Of a stretch of 64,000 bases of DNA, positions 27,301-35,943 are shown one piece after another. The stretch is from Confluentibacter citreus (lineage in GTDB: Bacteria; Bacteroidota; Bacteroidia; Flavobacteriales; Flavobacteriaceae). The first letter of the stretch is position 1. Each line of letters starts with the position of its first letter. The notes under the pieces were generated by a model that saw only the letters and a program-made list of their open reading frames with translations, was not told where the DNA came from and searched no databases. The position numbers and the translations under genes were made by a program. Location: assembly GCF_002807055.1 (NCBI RefSeq), contig NZ_NIXN01000006.1, positions 1 through 64,000 on the forward strand, written 5' to 3'.

Positions 27301-28029
27301 ATGATTAAAGACATTAAAATAGCCGTTTTAATAGACGGTGACAATATTCCATCTAAGTATATTAGTGAAATGATGGAAGAAATTACAAAGTATGGCACAC
27401 CAACCATAAAACGAATTTATGGCGATTGGACCAAGCCCCATTTATCTAAATGGAAAAGCGTTCTACTTGAAAATGCTATAAGCCCCATGCAACAATATGG
27501 TTATACAAATGGTAAAAATGCTACTGATTCTGCTATGATTATCGATGCCATGGATATTTTGTATTCAAGTAGGGTAGATGCATTTTGTTTAGTGTCGTCG
27601 GATAGTGATTTTACCAAATTAGCAACTCGATTAAGAGAGGCTGGCATGCAAGTTTTTGGGATTGGGGAAAAGAAAACTCCTGAACCTTTTATAGTTGCTT
27701 GTGATAAATTTATCTATTTAGAGATATTAAAGAATTCTGAAGAAGATACTACCGATAAAACCAAACCCAAAAAGGATAATTTATATAATATTACCCCTAA
27801 TGTGATTCGGTTTTTGAAAAATTCCGTAGCCGATGCTGCCGATGAAGATGGTTGGGCTTTTCTAGGGGATGTTGGGTCGCTTATCATTAAAAAGCAACCC
27901 AATTTTGATGCTAGAAATTTTGGCTTTGAAAAATTAACGCCTCTTTTCAAATCGTTAAATCAATTCGAATTAGAGCAACGCGAGCAGCCCAATGCTAGGT
28001 TTAAGTTAATTTATGTACGGAATAAATAA
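27301..28029 (+). CDS. NYN-domain ribonuclease-like protein with C-terminal OST-HTH/LOTUS domain
   Basis: About 242 residues from ATG 27301; a GTG six bases upstream is also in frame. The N-terminal NYN (PIN-like, LabA/DUF88) domain has the acidic metal-binding pattern IDGDNIPSKY (about residue 10), KNATDSAMIIDAMDI (about 78) and VSSDSDF (about 100). A charged linker is followed by an OST-HTH/LOTUS region (about 160-235, TPNVIRFLKNSVADAADEDGW ... LGDVGSLIIKKQPNF), an RNA-binding winged helix. Proteins with this pair are inferred RNA endonucleases or RNA regulators, and the bacterial members are mostly uncharacterised. The gene stands alone and converges on the ThuA gene. Confidence 0.87.
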   Translation: MIKDIKIAVLIDGDNIPSKYISEMMEEITKYGTPTIKRIYGDWTKPHLSKWKSVLLENAISPMQQYGYTNGKNATDSAMIIDAMDILYSSRVDAFCLVSSDSDFTKLATRLREAGMQVFGIGEKKTPEPFIVACDKFIYLEILKNSEEDTTDKTKPKKDNLYNITPNVIRFLKNSVADAADEDGWAFLGDVGSLIIKKQPNFDARNFGFEKLTPLFKSLNQFELEQREQPNARFKLIYVRNK

Positions 28030-28033
28030 TTGA

Positions 28034-29047
28034 TTATTTATCCCATTTTCTAATACTAACCTGGCCTTCCGTTGGAAAATCTTTTGGAACTTTTTGAGTT
28101 ACTTTTCCTGTGGCGACCCATTCAGCGCCACGTTGTAAGGTCACTATAAACCCAACACATTCCATGGAATAATCCATATGTCCTAAAATTGTATGGAAGA
28201 TACGGCCTTTACCATATTCAATAGTCATAAGAGCAGGTTCATCTCTTCCTGTTCTTCTTTTATCAGTTGAATTATCTGAATAAGCGGTTGCTAAAACAGT
28301 CATATTTTCAGCTGGGCCACGTAAACGCTCATACAATTCGTCTTTACTGTGCAACCATAAATTAGGTAATCCTTTCATAATGGGGTGTTTTGGCGCACGA
28401 GTTTCTATTACAAAATTATGCTGTGCTCCATGGGAACCAGCACCACCTTTAATGGTATCCACCACTTTTTCATTAGTATCATTATAATATACAAAAGGCC
28501 CAGATTTTTCATTTCTACCGCCCCAGCCACCAAGACCAATCATTTTATTAAATTCATTCCAGTCAGCCCAAGGGTTGTTTGCCGCATGAACAATCACTAA
28601 TCCACCGCCATTTAGCATAAATTTTTCAAAATTGGCTCTCGTCATTTCTGGTAGCTCTGAGGCTTGCCAACCAAAATTTGAAATTATTACTTGATATTTT
28701 GTGAAATCTGGATTAAAATTTGGGTCGAATTGCGCTTTAGGAACTACTGTCCTTTCTTTGCCATCATTTAAAGGATATTTTGTAACAAGTTCATTGATGT
28801 TAGTAATACCTTCCACTTTATCATGAGCAGGACCAACCCAAACAAATTCTTTTCTGTAAATATCAACCTCGAACAAACCTGTTTGTTCCAAGTAATCCTT
28901 TATCATGAATGTAGATTTTGGCCAAATGCCATGATTGCTATCGCCGTCAATAATAAGAGCTTTTAATTTTTTAGAGGAACTTTGTGAAAGCACAACGCTA
29001 AAACTACTGATAAAGAAGATGATGAAACATATTATTTTAAATTTCAT
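28034..29047 (-). CDS. Secreted ThuA-domain protein
   Basis: 337 residues with a signal peptide (MKFKIICFIIFFISSFSVVL, cleavage near SQS). The class-I glutamine-amidotransferase-like ThuA fold is visible in LKALIIDGDSNHGIWPKSTFMIKD, VIISNFGWQASELP, LNGGGLVIVHAANNPWADWNEFNKMIGLGGWGG and KGRIFHTILGHMDYS. ThuA was named from trehalose utilisation and the biochemical role is not settled; recent family members take part in 3-keto-sugar metabolism. The Gfo/Idh/MocA oxidoreductase directly upstream on the same strand (49-base gap) fits a keto-glycoside pathway; that is inference. Confidence 0.87.
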   Translation of the reverse strand: MKFKIICFIIFFISSFSVVLSQSSSKKLKALIIDGDSNHGIWPKSTFMIKDYLEQTGLFEVDIYRKEFVWVGPAHDKVEGITNINELVTKYPLNDGKERTVVPKAQFDPNFNPDFTKYQVIISNFGWQASELPEMTRANFEKFMLNGGGLVIVHAANNPWADWNEFNKMIGLGGWGGRNEKSGPFVYYNDTNEKVVDTIKGGAGSHGAQHNFVIETRAPKHPIMKGLPNLWLHSKDELYERLRGPAENMTVLATAYSDNSTDKRRTGRDEPALMTIEYGKGRIFHTILGHMDYSMECVGFIVTLQRGAEWVATGKVTQKVPKDFPTEGQVSIRKWDK

Positions 29048-29095
29048 ATTATAATAATTTATTTAGTTAATGGTATTGGTTTTTATTTTTAAAGC

Positions 29096-30082
29096 TTAAA
29101 TTTTTCCTAATATTTTATCCATAACCCAACTCGTATGTAGTGCCGTTTCACCTGTTGATGGATGTGTGAATTCAGGACTAAACAACGCCGTTTTTAAGTT
29201 TTCAACATGATACATTTGAACATGTTTCGGATTTTCAATAAAAAGGGATTCTGTCTTAGTGTTACTTTCTAATATGACAAATTCGTCCTTAAAGATAGGG
29301 AATTCAATGTGTCCTTTGCTTCCATAAATGATGACCTTATCATCGTAAGTGCTACAACCAAAATTCCAAGTTCCAGAACCTGTGATACCATTATCATGAA
29401 CCCAACAAGCAGTTATGGCATCATTGGCGGTATATAAATGTTGCTGATTCAAACTAATGCCTTTTACGTCTTTGATATTTCCTAAAAGGTAGGTAAATAA
29501 ATCGAGACCGTGACTCGCTAAATCATCAAAATAGCCACCATTGGCGACTTTAGCATCGGTGCGCCAGTTATAATCACCTGATAAATCTTTATCACATGGA
29601 TATTTATTCAATTGCCAAGAAACATGTCTAACATCACCAATAAAACCGTCATCTAACCACTCTTTTATTTTAAGAAATCTTGGTAGCGAGCGTCTGTAAT
29701 AAGCAACAAATAGGGGCGTATTAGTTTCTTTAAAGGCGTTATAAACTACTAAACTATCTGCATAACTTGGCGATAAAGGTTTTTCAATACAGCACACTTT
29801 TTTTGCTTTAGCGACTTTTAATCCATAAAATTTATGGGTATCAGGTGGGGTTGCAATGTAAACGGCGTCAATAGTAGGGTCGTTGATTAAGTCATCAGCA
29901 TTTGTATAATATGTTTCTATTTGGTGTCTTGTGGCATAATCTTTAAGTTTGTCTTCATCACGCCTCATAACCGCTTTTAGATTAAAGCCATTGGTTAGTT
30001 TGTAAGGAGGGCCACTTTTAACTTCTGTCACATCACCACATCCAATAATCCCCCAATTAATTACTTTTTTATTGCCTACCAT
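29096..30082 (-). CDS. Gfo/Idh/MocA family oxidoreductase
   Basis: 328 residues. The Rossmann motif INWGIIGCGDVTEVKSGP is at residues 9-26, and CIEKPLSPSYADS with the catalytic EKP lysine is at about 95. The C-terminal alpha/beta domain includes the GGYFDDLASHGLDLF His/Asp motif (about 183-197). There is no signal peptide, so it is cytoplasmic. These enzymes oxidise or reduce sugars and their derivatives with NAD(P). It is likely the first gene of a two-gene operon with the secreted ThuA protein. Substrate unknown. Confidence 0.87.
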   Translation of the reverse strand: MVGNKKVINWGIIGCGDVTEVKSGPPYKLTNGFNLKAVMRRDEDKLKDYATRHQIETYYTNADDLINDPTIDAVYIATPPDTHKFYGLKVAKAKKVCCIEKPLSPSYADSLVVYNAFKETNTPLFVAYYRRSLPRFLKIKEWLDDGFIGDVRHVSWQLNKYPCDKDLSGDYNWRTDAKVANGGYFDDLASHGLDLFTYLLGNIKDVKGISLNQQHLYTANDAITACWVHDNGITGSGTWNFGCSTYDDKVIIYGSKGHIEFPIFKDEFVILESNTKTESLFIENPKHVQMYHVENLKTALFSPEFTHPSTGETALHTSWVMDKILGKI

Positions 30083-30202
30083 GTATCTGTTATTTGTTGA
30101 TTTTCATAACATTAAAATTTATTTCATTTTTTTTTGACCTTTTTTAAAACCCCTCTTTACAAAATTTCGTAGGTAGGGTATAACAATAAAAATCAAATCC
30201 AT

Positions 30203-31228
30203 ATGAAACGGTCAAATTTAATTAAATGCTTAGCATTAACAACAGTTTTTTCTTCTATTTTAGTATCTTGTGATGATGATAATGATGACAATCAAGGTCC
30301 AATATCAACATATTTATTTGCTTCAAATAATTCGAATGGGAATATCACCAGCTATGACGTAAGTAATTTATCAAGCATCACTTCTAAAACACTGATGACA
30401 ACTTCTACCGCTGCAGATGGTATTTATTATGATAAAGATAATGATGTTGTTGTTCAAGCTTCAAGATCTTCGTTTGGTTTAGAAGGTTTCTCTAATGCAT
30501 CATTAGCAACTGATGGCACTGCTATTTCTATAGGAATATCTGGGACAGCCGATATGTTTAACCCCAGGGAAGTTGCCGTGAACGGTAATTTTTATGTTGT
30601 GGCAGATAGTCAAGACGTTGATGGAGATGTTACTACACCAGATGGTAGATTTTTTATCTATTCTAAAACCGGTAATAGTTTTACGCTGAGAAATATCATT
30701 ACAACCGATTTTAAATTATGGGGTATGGTATTTGACGGCAATGATTTATACGCTGTTGTAGATGCGACTGGTAAATTAGCAATTTTCACAAACTTTTTAT
30801 CTAATACGACAAATGCTTCGGTAGCTGCTTCAAAAATCATTACTATTGAAGGCATTGTAAGAACTCATGGGATTACTTATGATGCCATGAATGATATGAT
30901 GGTTTTAACTGATATTGCTGATGCAACAAATACCCAAGATGATGGTGGTTTTCAAATCATTGAAAATTTTAAATCTAAATTCACCAGCACTGCAAACGGT
31001 GGTACTTTAGCATTATCTCAACAAACGCGTGTTTCTGGAAGTTCTACATTATTGGGTAATCCTGTAGATGTGGCCTATGATAATGCTACTGAAACAGTAT
31101 ATATTGCTGAAGCTGGAAACGGTGGTGGTAGAATTTTAGCGTTTAATAATATTGGAAGTGGTGGAAATATAGCTCCAGTGGTAAATAATAGTTTAGCTGC
31201 GGCATCATCGGTTTATCTTTCTAAATAA
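30203..31228 (+). CDS. Lipoprotein with a propeller-like repeat fold
   Basis: 341 residues with a lipoprotein signal (lipobox ILVSC, Cys23) followed by an acidic Asp-rich tether (DDDNDDNQG). The remainder contains repeated strand-turn blocks (TYLFASNNSNGNITSYDVSNL; AVNGNFYVVADSQDVDG; GMVFDGNDLYAVVDATGKLAIF; GITYDAMNDMMVLTDI; VDVAYDNATETVYIAEAGNGGGRILAF), which suggests a six- or seven-bladed propeller of the YncE/NHL kind. No catalytic residues are evident. Function unknown. It is transcribed alone and ends at a strong shared terminator. Confidence 0.75.
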   Translation: MKRSNLIKCLALTTVFSSILVSCDDDNDDNQGPISTYLFASNNSNGNITSYDVSNLSSITSKTLMTTSTAADGIYYDKDNDVVVQASRSSFGLEGFSNASLATDGTAISIGISGTADMFNPREVAVNGNFYVVADSQDVDGDVTTPDGRFFIYSKTGNSFTLRNIITTDFKLWGMVFDGNDLYAVVDATGKLAIFTNFLSNTTNASVAASKIITIEGIVRTHGITYDAMNDMMVLTDIADATNTQDDGGFQIIENFKSKFTSTANGGTLALSQQTRVSGSSTLLGNPVDVAYDNATETVYIAEAGNGGGRILAFNNIGSGGNIAPVVNNSLAAASSVYLSK

Positions 31229-31345
31229 TTAAAACATATTCAGAAATGGGTTAATGATTTATAAAAGTCCAGCAAATAATGGGACTTTAGCTAGGACAAT
31301 TATAAAATCAATGGTTTCTGTAATTTCATAAGTGCTATGAAAAAG

Positions 31346-31376
31346 AAAAGGCTATCAAGAGATTGATAGCCTTTTT
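31346..31376. terminator. Bidirectional intrinsic terminator
   Basis: AAAAGGCTATCAA / TTGATAGCCTTTTT hairpin with a 4-base GAGA loop, between the convergent propeller lipoprotein and yebC genes. A- and T-tracts on both sides make it usable in both directions. Confidence 0.9.
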
Positions 31377-31395
31377 AAATATATGCGTATGGGAA

Positions 31396-32115
31396 TTAAT
31401 CTTCACTTTCTTCCATGGTGTGATATACGTTTTGAACATCGTCATCATCATCCAGTTTTTCTAAAAGTTTTTCAACATCCAGTATTTGTTCTGGCGTTAG
31501 TTTTTTGGTAACCTGGGGAATGCGCTCAAATCCAGAGGATAGTATTTCAATGCCTTTGGCTTCTATGGCGGCTTGAATAGCTCCATAACTTTCAAAAGGG
31601 GCGTAGATTAAAATGCCATCTTCGTCAGCAAAAACTTCTTCAGCACCATAATCGATGAATTCCAATTCCACTTCTTCAGGATCCAATCCTTCAGCGTTGA
31701 TTCGGAAATTACACGTATGGTCAAACATAAATACCACCGAGCCAGACGTTCCTAAACTACCATCACATTTATTAAAATAGCTACGTACATTAGCTACAGT
31801 TCTGGTATTATTATCTGTTGCGGTTTCTACCAAAACGGCAATTCCATGTGCAGCATAGCCTTCAAAAATGACTTCTTTATAATCACCTTGACCCTTTTCG
31901 CTAGCCTTTTTAATGGCACGTTCCACATTATCCTTAGGCATATTTACAGCCTTCGCATTTTGTATCACCGCTCTTAAACGCGAATTACTTAAGGGATCGG
32001 GACCACCTTCTTTTACGGCCATCACTATGTCTTTGCCAATGCGAGTAAAGGCTTTGCTCATGGCCGACCAACGTTTCATTTTACGTGCTTTTCTAAACTC
32101 AAAAGCTCTTCCCAT
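31396..32115 (-). CDS. yebC: YebC/PmpR-family protein
   Basis: 239 residues. N-terminal MGRAFEFRKARKMKRWSAMSK and FTRIGKDIVMAVKEGGPDP are slightly divergent but recognisable, followed by RLRAVIQNAKAVNMPKDNVERAIKKA and FEGYAAHGIAVLVETATDN. The family was described as transcriptional regulators; more recent work on some members points to relief of ribosome stalling. The acidic C-terminus (DDDDDVQNVYHTMEESED) is common in Bacteroidota members. It appears monocistronic. Confidence 0.93.
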   Translation of the reverse strand: MGRAFEFRKARKMKRWSAMSKAFTRIGKDIVMAVKEGGPDPLSNSRLRAVIQNAKAVNMPKDNVERAIKKASEKGQGDYKEVIFEGYAAHGIAVLVETATDNNTRTVANVRSYFNKCDGSLGTSGSVVFMFDHTCNFRINAEGLDPEEVELEFIDYGAEEVFADEDGILIYAPFESYGAIQAAIEAKGIEILSSGFERIPQVTKKLTPEQILDVEKLLEKLDDDDDVQNVYHTMEESED

Positions 32116-32245
32116 AATATAGTTAACTATTAAAAAGTTTAATGTTCAAGGTTTTTTTTGCCGTCGCAAAATTAAAAAATTTTAGAAATTGAAATAATAA
32201 TTATCATACCCAATTGTGCATTTTGATGAAAATTTGTCAATTAAC

Positions 32246-32400
32246 TACGTTCAGTTCGGCTTTGCCTCGTGTCGAGTGTCCCGATAGCTATTGGGATTAC
32301 ACATTTTTCATGTGTGAAATTTGTATCGAGAATCAAATTTTAATCAATAAACCAATGTTCTCGATACAATTCGCTTGGGCGAATCACTCGAACTGACATT
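32246..32400. repeat. Nested intergenic palindrome, copy A
   Basis: Contains GTATCGAGAATC (32323-32334) opposed by GTTCTCGATAC (32357-32367) and ends in TCACTCGAACTGACATT (32384-32400), with a small hairpin AATTCGCTTGGGCGAATC between. The left half includes the unrelated short palindrome CCCGATAGCTATTGGGA (32280-32296). The last 44 bases are identical to those of copy B at 32868-32911. No ORF is supported here. Confidence 0.85.
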
Positions 32401-32412
32401 CAGTGTATTTAA

Positions 32413-32709
32413 TTATTCTTCATCTTCGGGTTCTACAATACTTTCTATGGCTTCCGCAAGTTTAAAGTCTAGGTCGGTCACGCCATCTGCACTGTGTGTT
32501 GATAATGATATGGTAAGCACATTATAAACATTGGACCAGTCGGGGTGGTGATTGAGTGCTTCACATTCAAAAGCAATTCGGCTCATAGCACTAAAGCAAT
32601 CCTTGAAATTTTCAAATTCGAATTCCGCATGAATGGCATCATCATAATAATCCCAATCTGGAAAGCGAAGCAATCTCATTCTTATTTCTTCTTCTGAAAG
32701 TTTATTCAT
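32413..32709 (-). CDS. phhB: 4a-hydroxytetrahydrobiopterin dehydratase (pterin-4a-carbinolamine dehydratase)
   Basis: 98 residues of the PCD/DCoH family, which dehydrates 4a-hydroxytetrahydropterin after aromatic amino acid hydroxylation. The catalytic pattern ALNHHPDWSNVYNVLTISLSTHSADGVTDLD is split across residues about 52-82 and carries the expected His-His, Trp and Asp. No hydroxylase gene is present in the window. The gene is bracketed by two copies of the same palindromic repeat in the same orientation. Confidence 0.93.
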   Translation of the reverse strand: MNKLSEEEIRMRLLRFPDWDYYDDAIHAEFEFENFKDCFSAMSRIAFECEALNHHPDWSNVYNVLTISLSTHSADGVTDLDFKLAEAIESIVEPEDEE

Positions 32710-32793
32710 CTTTTTAAAGTTTTAGGTATTTGTATGCTTACAATTTAACAATTAAAAATCAATTAACCTCTGCTCATTTTGAATAAAATTTTG

Positions 32794-32911
32794 TCAATTC
32801 GAGTGAATTTCATAGATTTTTTATATGTGAAATTTGTATCGAGAATCAAAATTTTATTTTAATCAGAGTTCTCGATACAATTCGCTTGGGCGAATCACTC
32901 GAACTGACATT
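32794..32911. repeat. Nested intergenic palindrome, copy B
   Basis: Outer arms TCAATTCGAGTGA (32794-32806) and TCACTCGAACTGACATT (32895-32911); inner arms GTATCGAGAATC (32836-32847) and GTTCTCGATAC (32868-32878). The right 44 bases are identical to copy A. It could fold into a long cruciform or RNA hairpin between the phhB and NAD-binding genes. Confidence 0.88.
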
Positions 32912-32935
32912 CTAGGTTTTAAAGTAAATAACGGT

Positions 32936-33772
32936 TTAATTATATTTTAATTCAGAAATAATTTCTTGGCTAGTTAACTGCAAATGTTTTGGCAACATGT
33001 TATGTTTTGGCAATACCGCTAAGTATCTGTCTTCATTTGTGGTAAATACTTTTTTATAGATGGCTTTATTGTTTTCACCAATAGCATCTATCATTTCTTT
33101 AATGAAATCATCATGATGCACCAAATCGTTGCTTCCCAAGTGGAAAACACCGTATTTATTTCGGTTGATGATGTAATGTATTTGCTGTGTGACTTTAGAA
33201 TCGTTGGTGACGTTGATAATTAAATTAGGGAACACCTCAACAGGTTCGTTATTTTTTAAATTTTGAAGAATGTCGAGTATTCTGGGCGATTGCGAGCCAA
33301 ACACCATGGGTAGCCTTAAAATGGTAACGTGTTTTTTTGGCAATCGCAACAGCATATTTTCGATTTTTATTTTGAAATGTCCATAAACGCTATTGCTTAA
33401 GGTTTTATCGTCTTCGTAACTTGGATACTTGCTATACGCATCAAACACATTGGCAGAAGATAAAAACAACAACCATGTTTTATGCTCTAAAATATATTCG
33501 GCTATGTGTTTGTGGGCTATCACTTGCGCTGCAAAATCGCCTCGAAGTGCCGAAATAATAATCGTTGGTTTTACGGCATTTAAAATCTCATAAATATCGT
33601 CTTCCTCAACAGCGTACTGAAAAAAATGTTTGTTCTTTTCGTAATGCTTATTTTGTGTATGATAGGTTCCAAAGGTTTTAAAATAGGAGCAGAGTTCTTT
33701 ATAAATGATACCGCCTAAGAATCCGCTAGCACCTAATATTAAAATTCTATGTTTCTCTTCTTTTTTTATCAT
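32936..33772 (-). CDS. NAD(P)-binding RmlD/epimerase-like protein
   Basis: 278 residues of the extended short-chain dehydrogenase fold. The cofactor motif ILGASGFLGG is at residues 12-21, and the active-site pair appears as LSSANVFD with YGHFKIKIENML (YxxxK). RmlD-like sugar nucleotide reductases are the nearest group, but no partner rml genes are in the window, so the substrate is unknown. It lies 27 bases downstream of glsA on the same strand and may share its transcript. Confidence 0.8.
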   Translation of the reverse strand: MIKKEEKHRILILGASGFLGGIIYKELCSYFKTFGTYHTQNKHYEKNKHFFQYAVEEDDIYEILNAVKPTIIISALRGDFAAQVIAHKHIAEYILEHKTWLLFLSSANVFDAYSKYPSYEDDKTLSNSVYGHFKIKIENMLLRLPKKHVTILRLPMVFGSQSPRILDILQNLKNNEPVEVFPNLIINVTNDSKVTQQIHYIINRNKYGVFHLGSNDLVHHDDFIKEMIDAIGENNKAIYKKVFTTNEDRYLAVLPKHNMLPKHLQLTSQEIISELKYN

Positions 33773-33799
33773 ACCGCACAGTAATTCCCAATAGAATAT

Positions 33800-34717
33800 T
33801 TAAAAAATAGATAGTTTTGTGACACTTGTAAATTGCTCCAACGCCATCATGCCCAATTGTGAATTCCCTTTTTTGTTCAATCCGGGTGACCACGTGGTAA
33901 TTACGAATTTATCAGGTAATAAGGCGACAATACCGCCACCAACGCCACTTTTTCCGGGAAGTCCGACTTCAAAGGCAAATTCGCCAGCTTCATCATAAAA
34001 ACCACAGGTTAGCATAATGGCATTGATGCGTTTTATGAGGGATTCGGTGAGCTGGGCTTTTTGTAATAAACTAGTTCCTTTATTGGCAAATAAATAAAAG
34101 GCTTTGGTTAATTGCTTGCAGGACATTTCTATGGAACACTGATGAAAGTAAAAATCCAAAACATCATCCACACTATTTTCCAGATTATTAAAGGATTTTA
34201 AGAGATTGGCTGCTGCATAATTTTTAAATCCAGTTATCTTTTCAGAATGTGAAACCTCCAAATTAAAATCTATGGAATCATCACCAACCAACTCCCTCAC
34301 ATAGTTTAAAAAATCTTGCTTCGGATTTTTTAAATTAGATATCAAAATATCCGCAATCACAATGGCTCCAGAATTAATTAATGGATTTCTAGGAATGCCA
34401 TTTTCAATTTCCAATAATGCCAAATGGTTAAACGGATTTCCAGAAGGCTCTACATCCACACGTTTAAAAATATCATTTCCAACCAATGATGCGGCTTGTG
34501 AAAGTGCCAATACTTTAGAAATACTTTGTATGGAAAACCGTGTATCGAAATTGCCAACGCCATAACTTTTACCATCCAATGTTCTTAAATGAATTCCAAA
34601 ATGATGTTTATCAATATTTGCTAATTCAGGGATGTACGATGCCACCGTTCCTTTATCATCAAGAGATGTTACATGGTTATAAATGGTATCTAAAATGGCT
34701 TGAAAATCTTGGCGCAT
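33800..34717 (-). CDS. glsA: Glutaminase (serine-dependent, beta-lactamase fold)
   Basis: 305 residues, normal for GlsA. The catalytic S-x-x-K is Ser65-Lys68 in FSIQSISKVLAL. Further signatures are EPSGNPFNHLALLE, PRNPLINSGAIV and GKSGVGGGIVALLP. It hydrolyses glutamine to glutamate and ammonia in the cytoplasm. Its ATG overlaps the gcvT stop by one base (TAATG), so glutaminase is translationally coupled to the glycine cleavage T protein; both produce or use ammonia and one-carbon units. Confidence 0.95.
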   Translation of the reverse strand: MRQDFQAILDTIYNHVTSLDDKGTVASYIPELANIDKHHFGIHLRTLDGKSYGVGNFDTRFSIQSISKVLALSQAASLVGNDIFKRVDVEPSGNPFNHLALLEIENGIPRNPLINSGAIVIADILISNLKNPKQDFLNYVRELVGDDSIDFNLEVSHSEKITGFKNYAAANLLKSFNNLENSVDDVLDFYFHQCSIEMSCKQLTKAFYLFANKGTSLLQKAQLTESLIKRINAIMLTCGFYDEAGEFAFEVGLPGKSGVGGGIVALLPDKFVITTWSPGLNKKGNSQLGMMALEQFTSVTKLSIF

Positions 34718-35799
34718 TATATGTTATAAAAAGGCAACTTTACGATGGTTGCAGGGATGTTATTTTTGCGGATTTGAATATAAATGGTACTTTCAATTTC
34801 TGAAAAAGCAGTCGGCACATAACCCAAGCCAATACCTTTATTAAAGGTAGGTGACATAGTGCCAGAGGTAACAACGCCAATTTTATTACCATGTCTATCT
34901 ACAATATCGTAGCCATGTCGGGGAACGCCACGTTCATCCAATTCGAAGGCGACTAATTTACGTTTGGGGCCTTGTTCTTTTTCTGCTTTTAAAGCTGTGG
35001 AGTTGGTAAACTCTTTGGTGAATTTGGTAATCCATCCCAAACCAGCTTCAATAGGCGAGGTGGTATCGTCAATATCATTGCCATACAAACAATAGCCCAT
35101 TTCCAAACGCAAGGTATCACGAGCGGCTAAACCAATCGGCTTAATCCCAAAATCTGCTCCAGCTTCAAAAACTTTATCCCAAATCTGTTTGACTTCGCTA
35201 TTTTTGCAATAAATCTCAAATCCGCCACTGCCGGTATAACCCGTTGCTGAAATAATCACATAATCAATCCCTGCAAAATCTGCCACAACAAAATTGTAAA
35301 AATCAATGCTGGATAAATCGTAGCTCGATAAACTTTGCATGGCTTCCACCGCTTTCGGTCCTTGAATGGCAAGTAAGGAATAGTCCTCACTCACATCACG
35401 CATCGCAGCACCTACATCATTTTTAGATTGTATCCAATTCCAGTCCTTTTCAATATTGCTGGCATTCACCACCAATAAATAGGTGTTTTCTTTTAATTTA
35501 TAAACAATTAAATCGTCCACAATACCACCTGTATCATTCGGCATACAACTGTATTGCGCTTTGCTGATGGTTAATTTAGACGCATCATTCGTGGTTACTT
35601 TTTGTATCAGATCCAGCGCGTGTTCACCCTCAATTAAAAACTCACCCATGTGCGATACATCAAATACGCCAACGGCATTTCTAACGGTTTCGTGTTCGGC
35701 ATTTACGCCTTCATATTGTACGGGCATGTTAAAGCCAGCAAATGGCACCATTTTAGCGCCAAGGGCTACGTGAGTTTCAGTTAAAGCTGTGTTTTTCAT
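34717..35799 (-). CDS. gcvT: Aminomethyltransferase, glycine cleavage system T protein
   Basis: 360 residues, typical length. Signatures include [18 protein letters not shown], the [11 protein letters not shown] folate-domain segment, and [31 protein letters not shown] and [18 protein letters not shown]. It transfers the methylene group from the aminomethyl-lipoyl H protein to tetrahydrofolate. Other gcv genes are not in the window. No glycine riboswitch was found upstream; the region contains the short palindrome GATAGCTATC at 35834. Confidence 0.96.
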   Translation of the reverse strand: MKNTALTETHVALGAKMVPFAGFNMPVQYEGVNAEHETVRNAVGVFDVSHMGEFLIEGEHALDLIQKVTTNDASKLTISKAQYSCMPNDTGGIVDDLIVYKLKENTYLLVVNASNIEKDWNWIQSKNDVGAAMRDVSEDYSLLAIQGPKAVEAMQSLSSYDLSSIDFYNFVVADFAGIDYVIISATGYTGSGGFEIYCKNSEVKQIWDKVFEAGADFGIKPIGLAARDTLRLEMGYCLYGNDIDDTTSPIEAGLGWITKFTKEFTNSTALKAEKEQGPKRKLVAFELDERGVPRHGYDIVDRHGNKIGVVTSGTMSPTFNKGIGLGYVPTAFSEIESTIYIQIRKNNIPATIVKLPFYNI

Positions 35800-35820
35800 T
35801 GGAAAAGTATATATTTTACA

Positions 35821-35850
35821 TTCCTGCGATCCCGATAGCTATCAGGAGGG
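35821..35850. repeat. Short palindrome CCCGATAGCTATCAGG upstream of gcvT
   Basis: Perfect core GATAGCTATC at 35834-35843 flanked by imperfect CCTGCGATCCC / AGGAGGGA. The same core sequence CCCGATAGCTAT occurs in copy A at 32280. It lies in the gcvT leader and is probably a dispersed repeat. Confidence 0.5.
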
Positions 35851-35943
35851 AATCTCATTATTTTTTACGAAAACAAAAGTATTGAAATTATATGGATTTG
35901 TTTTTTAACAGGACATTAAATTGGGATTATGGATGCGTTGTAT

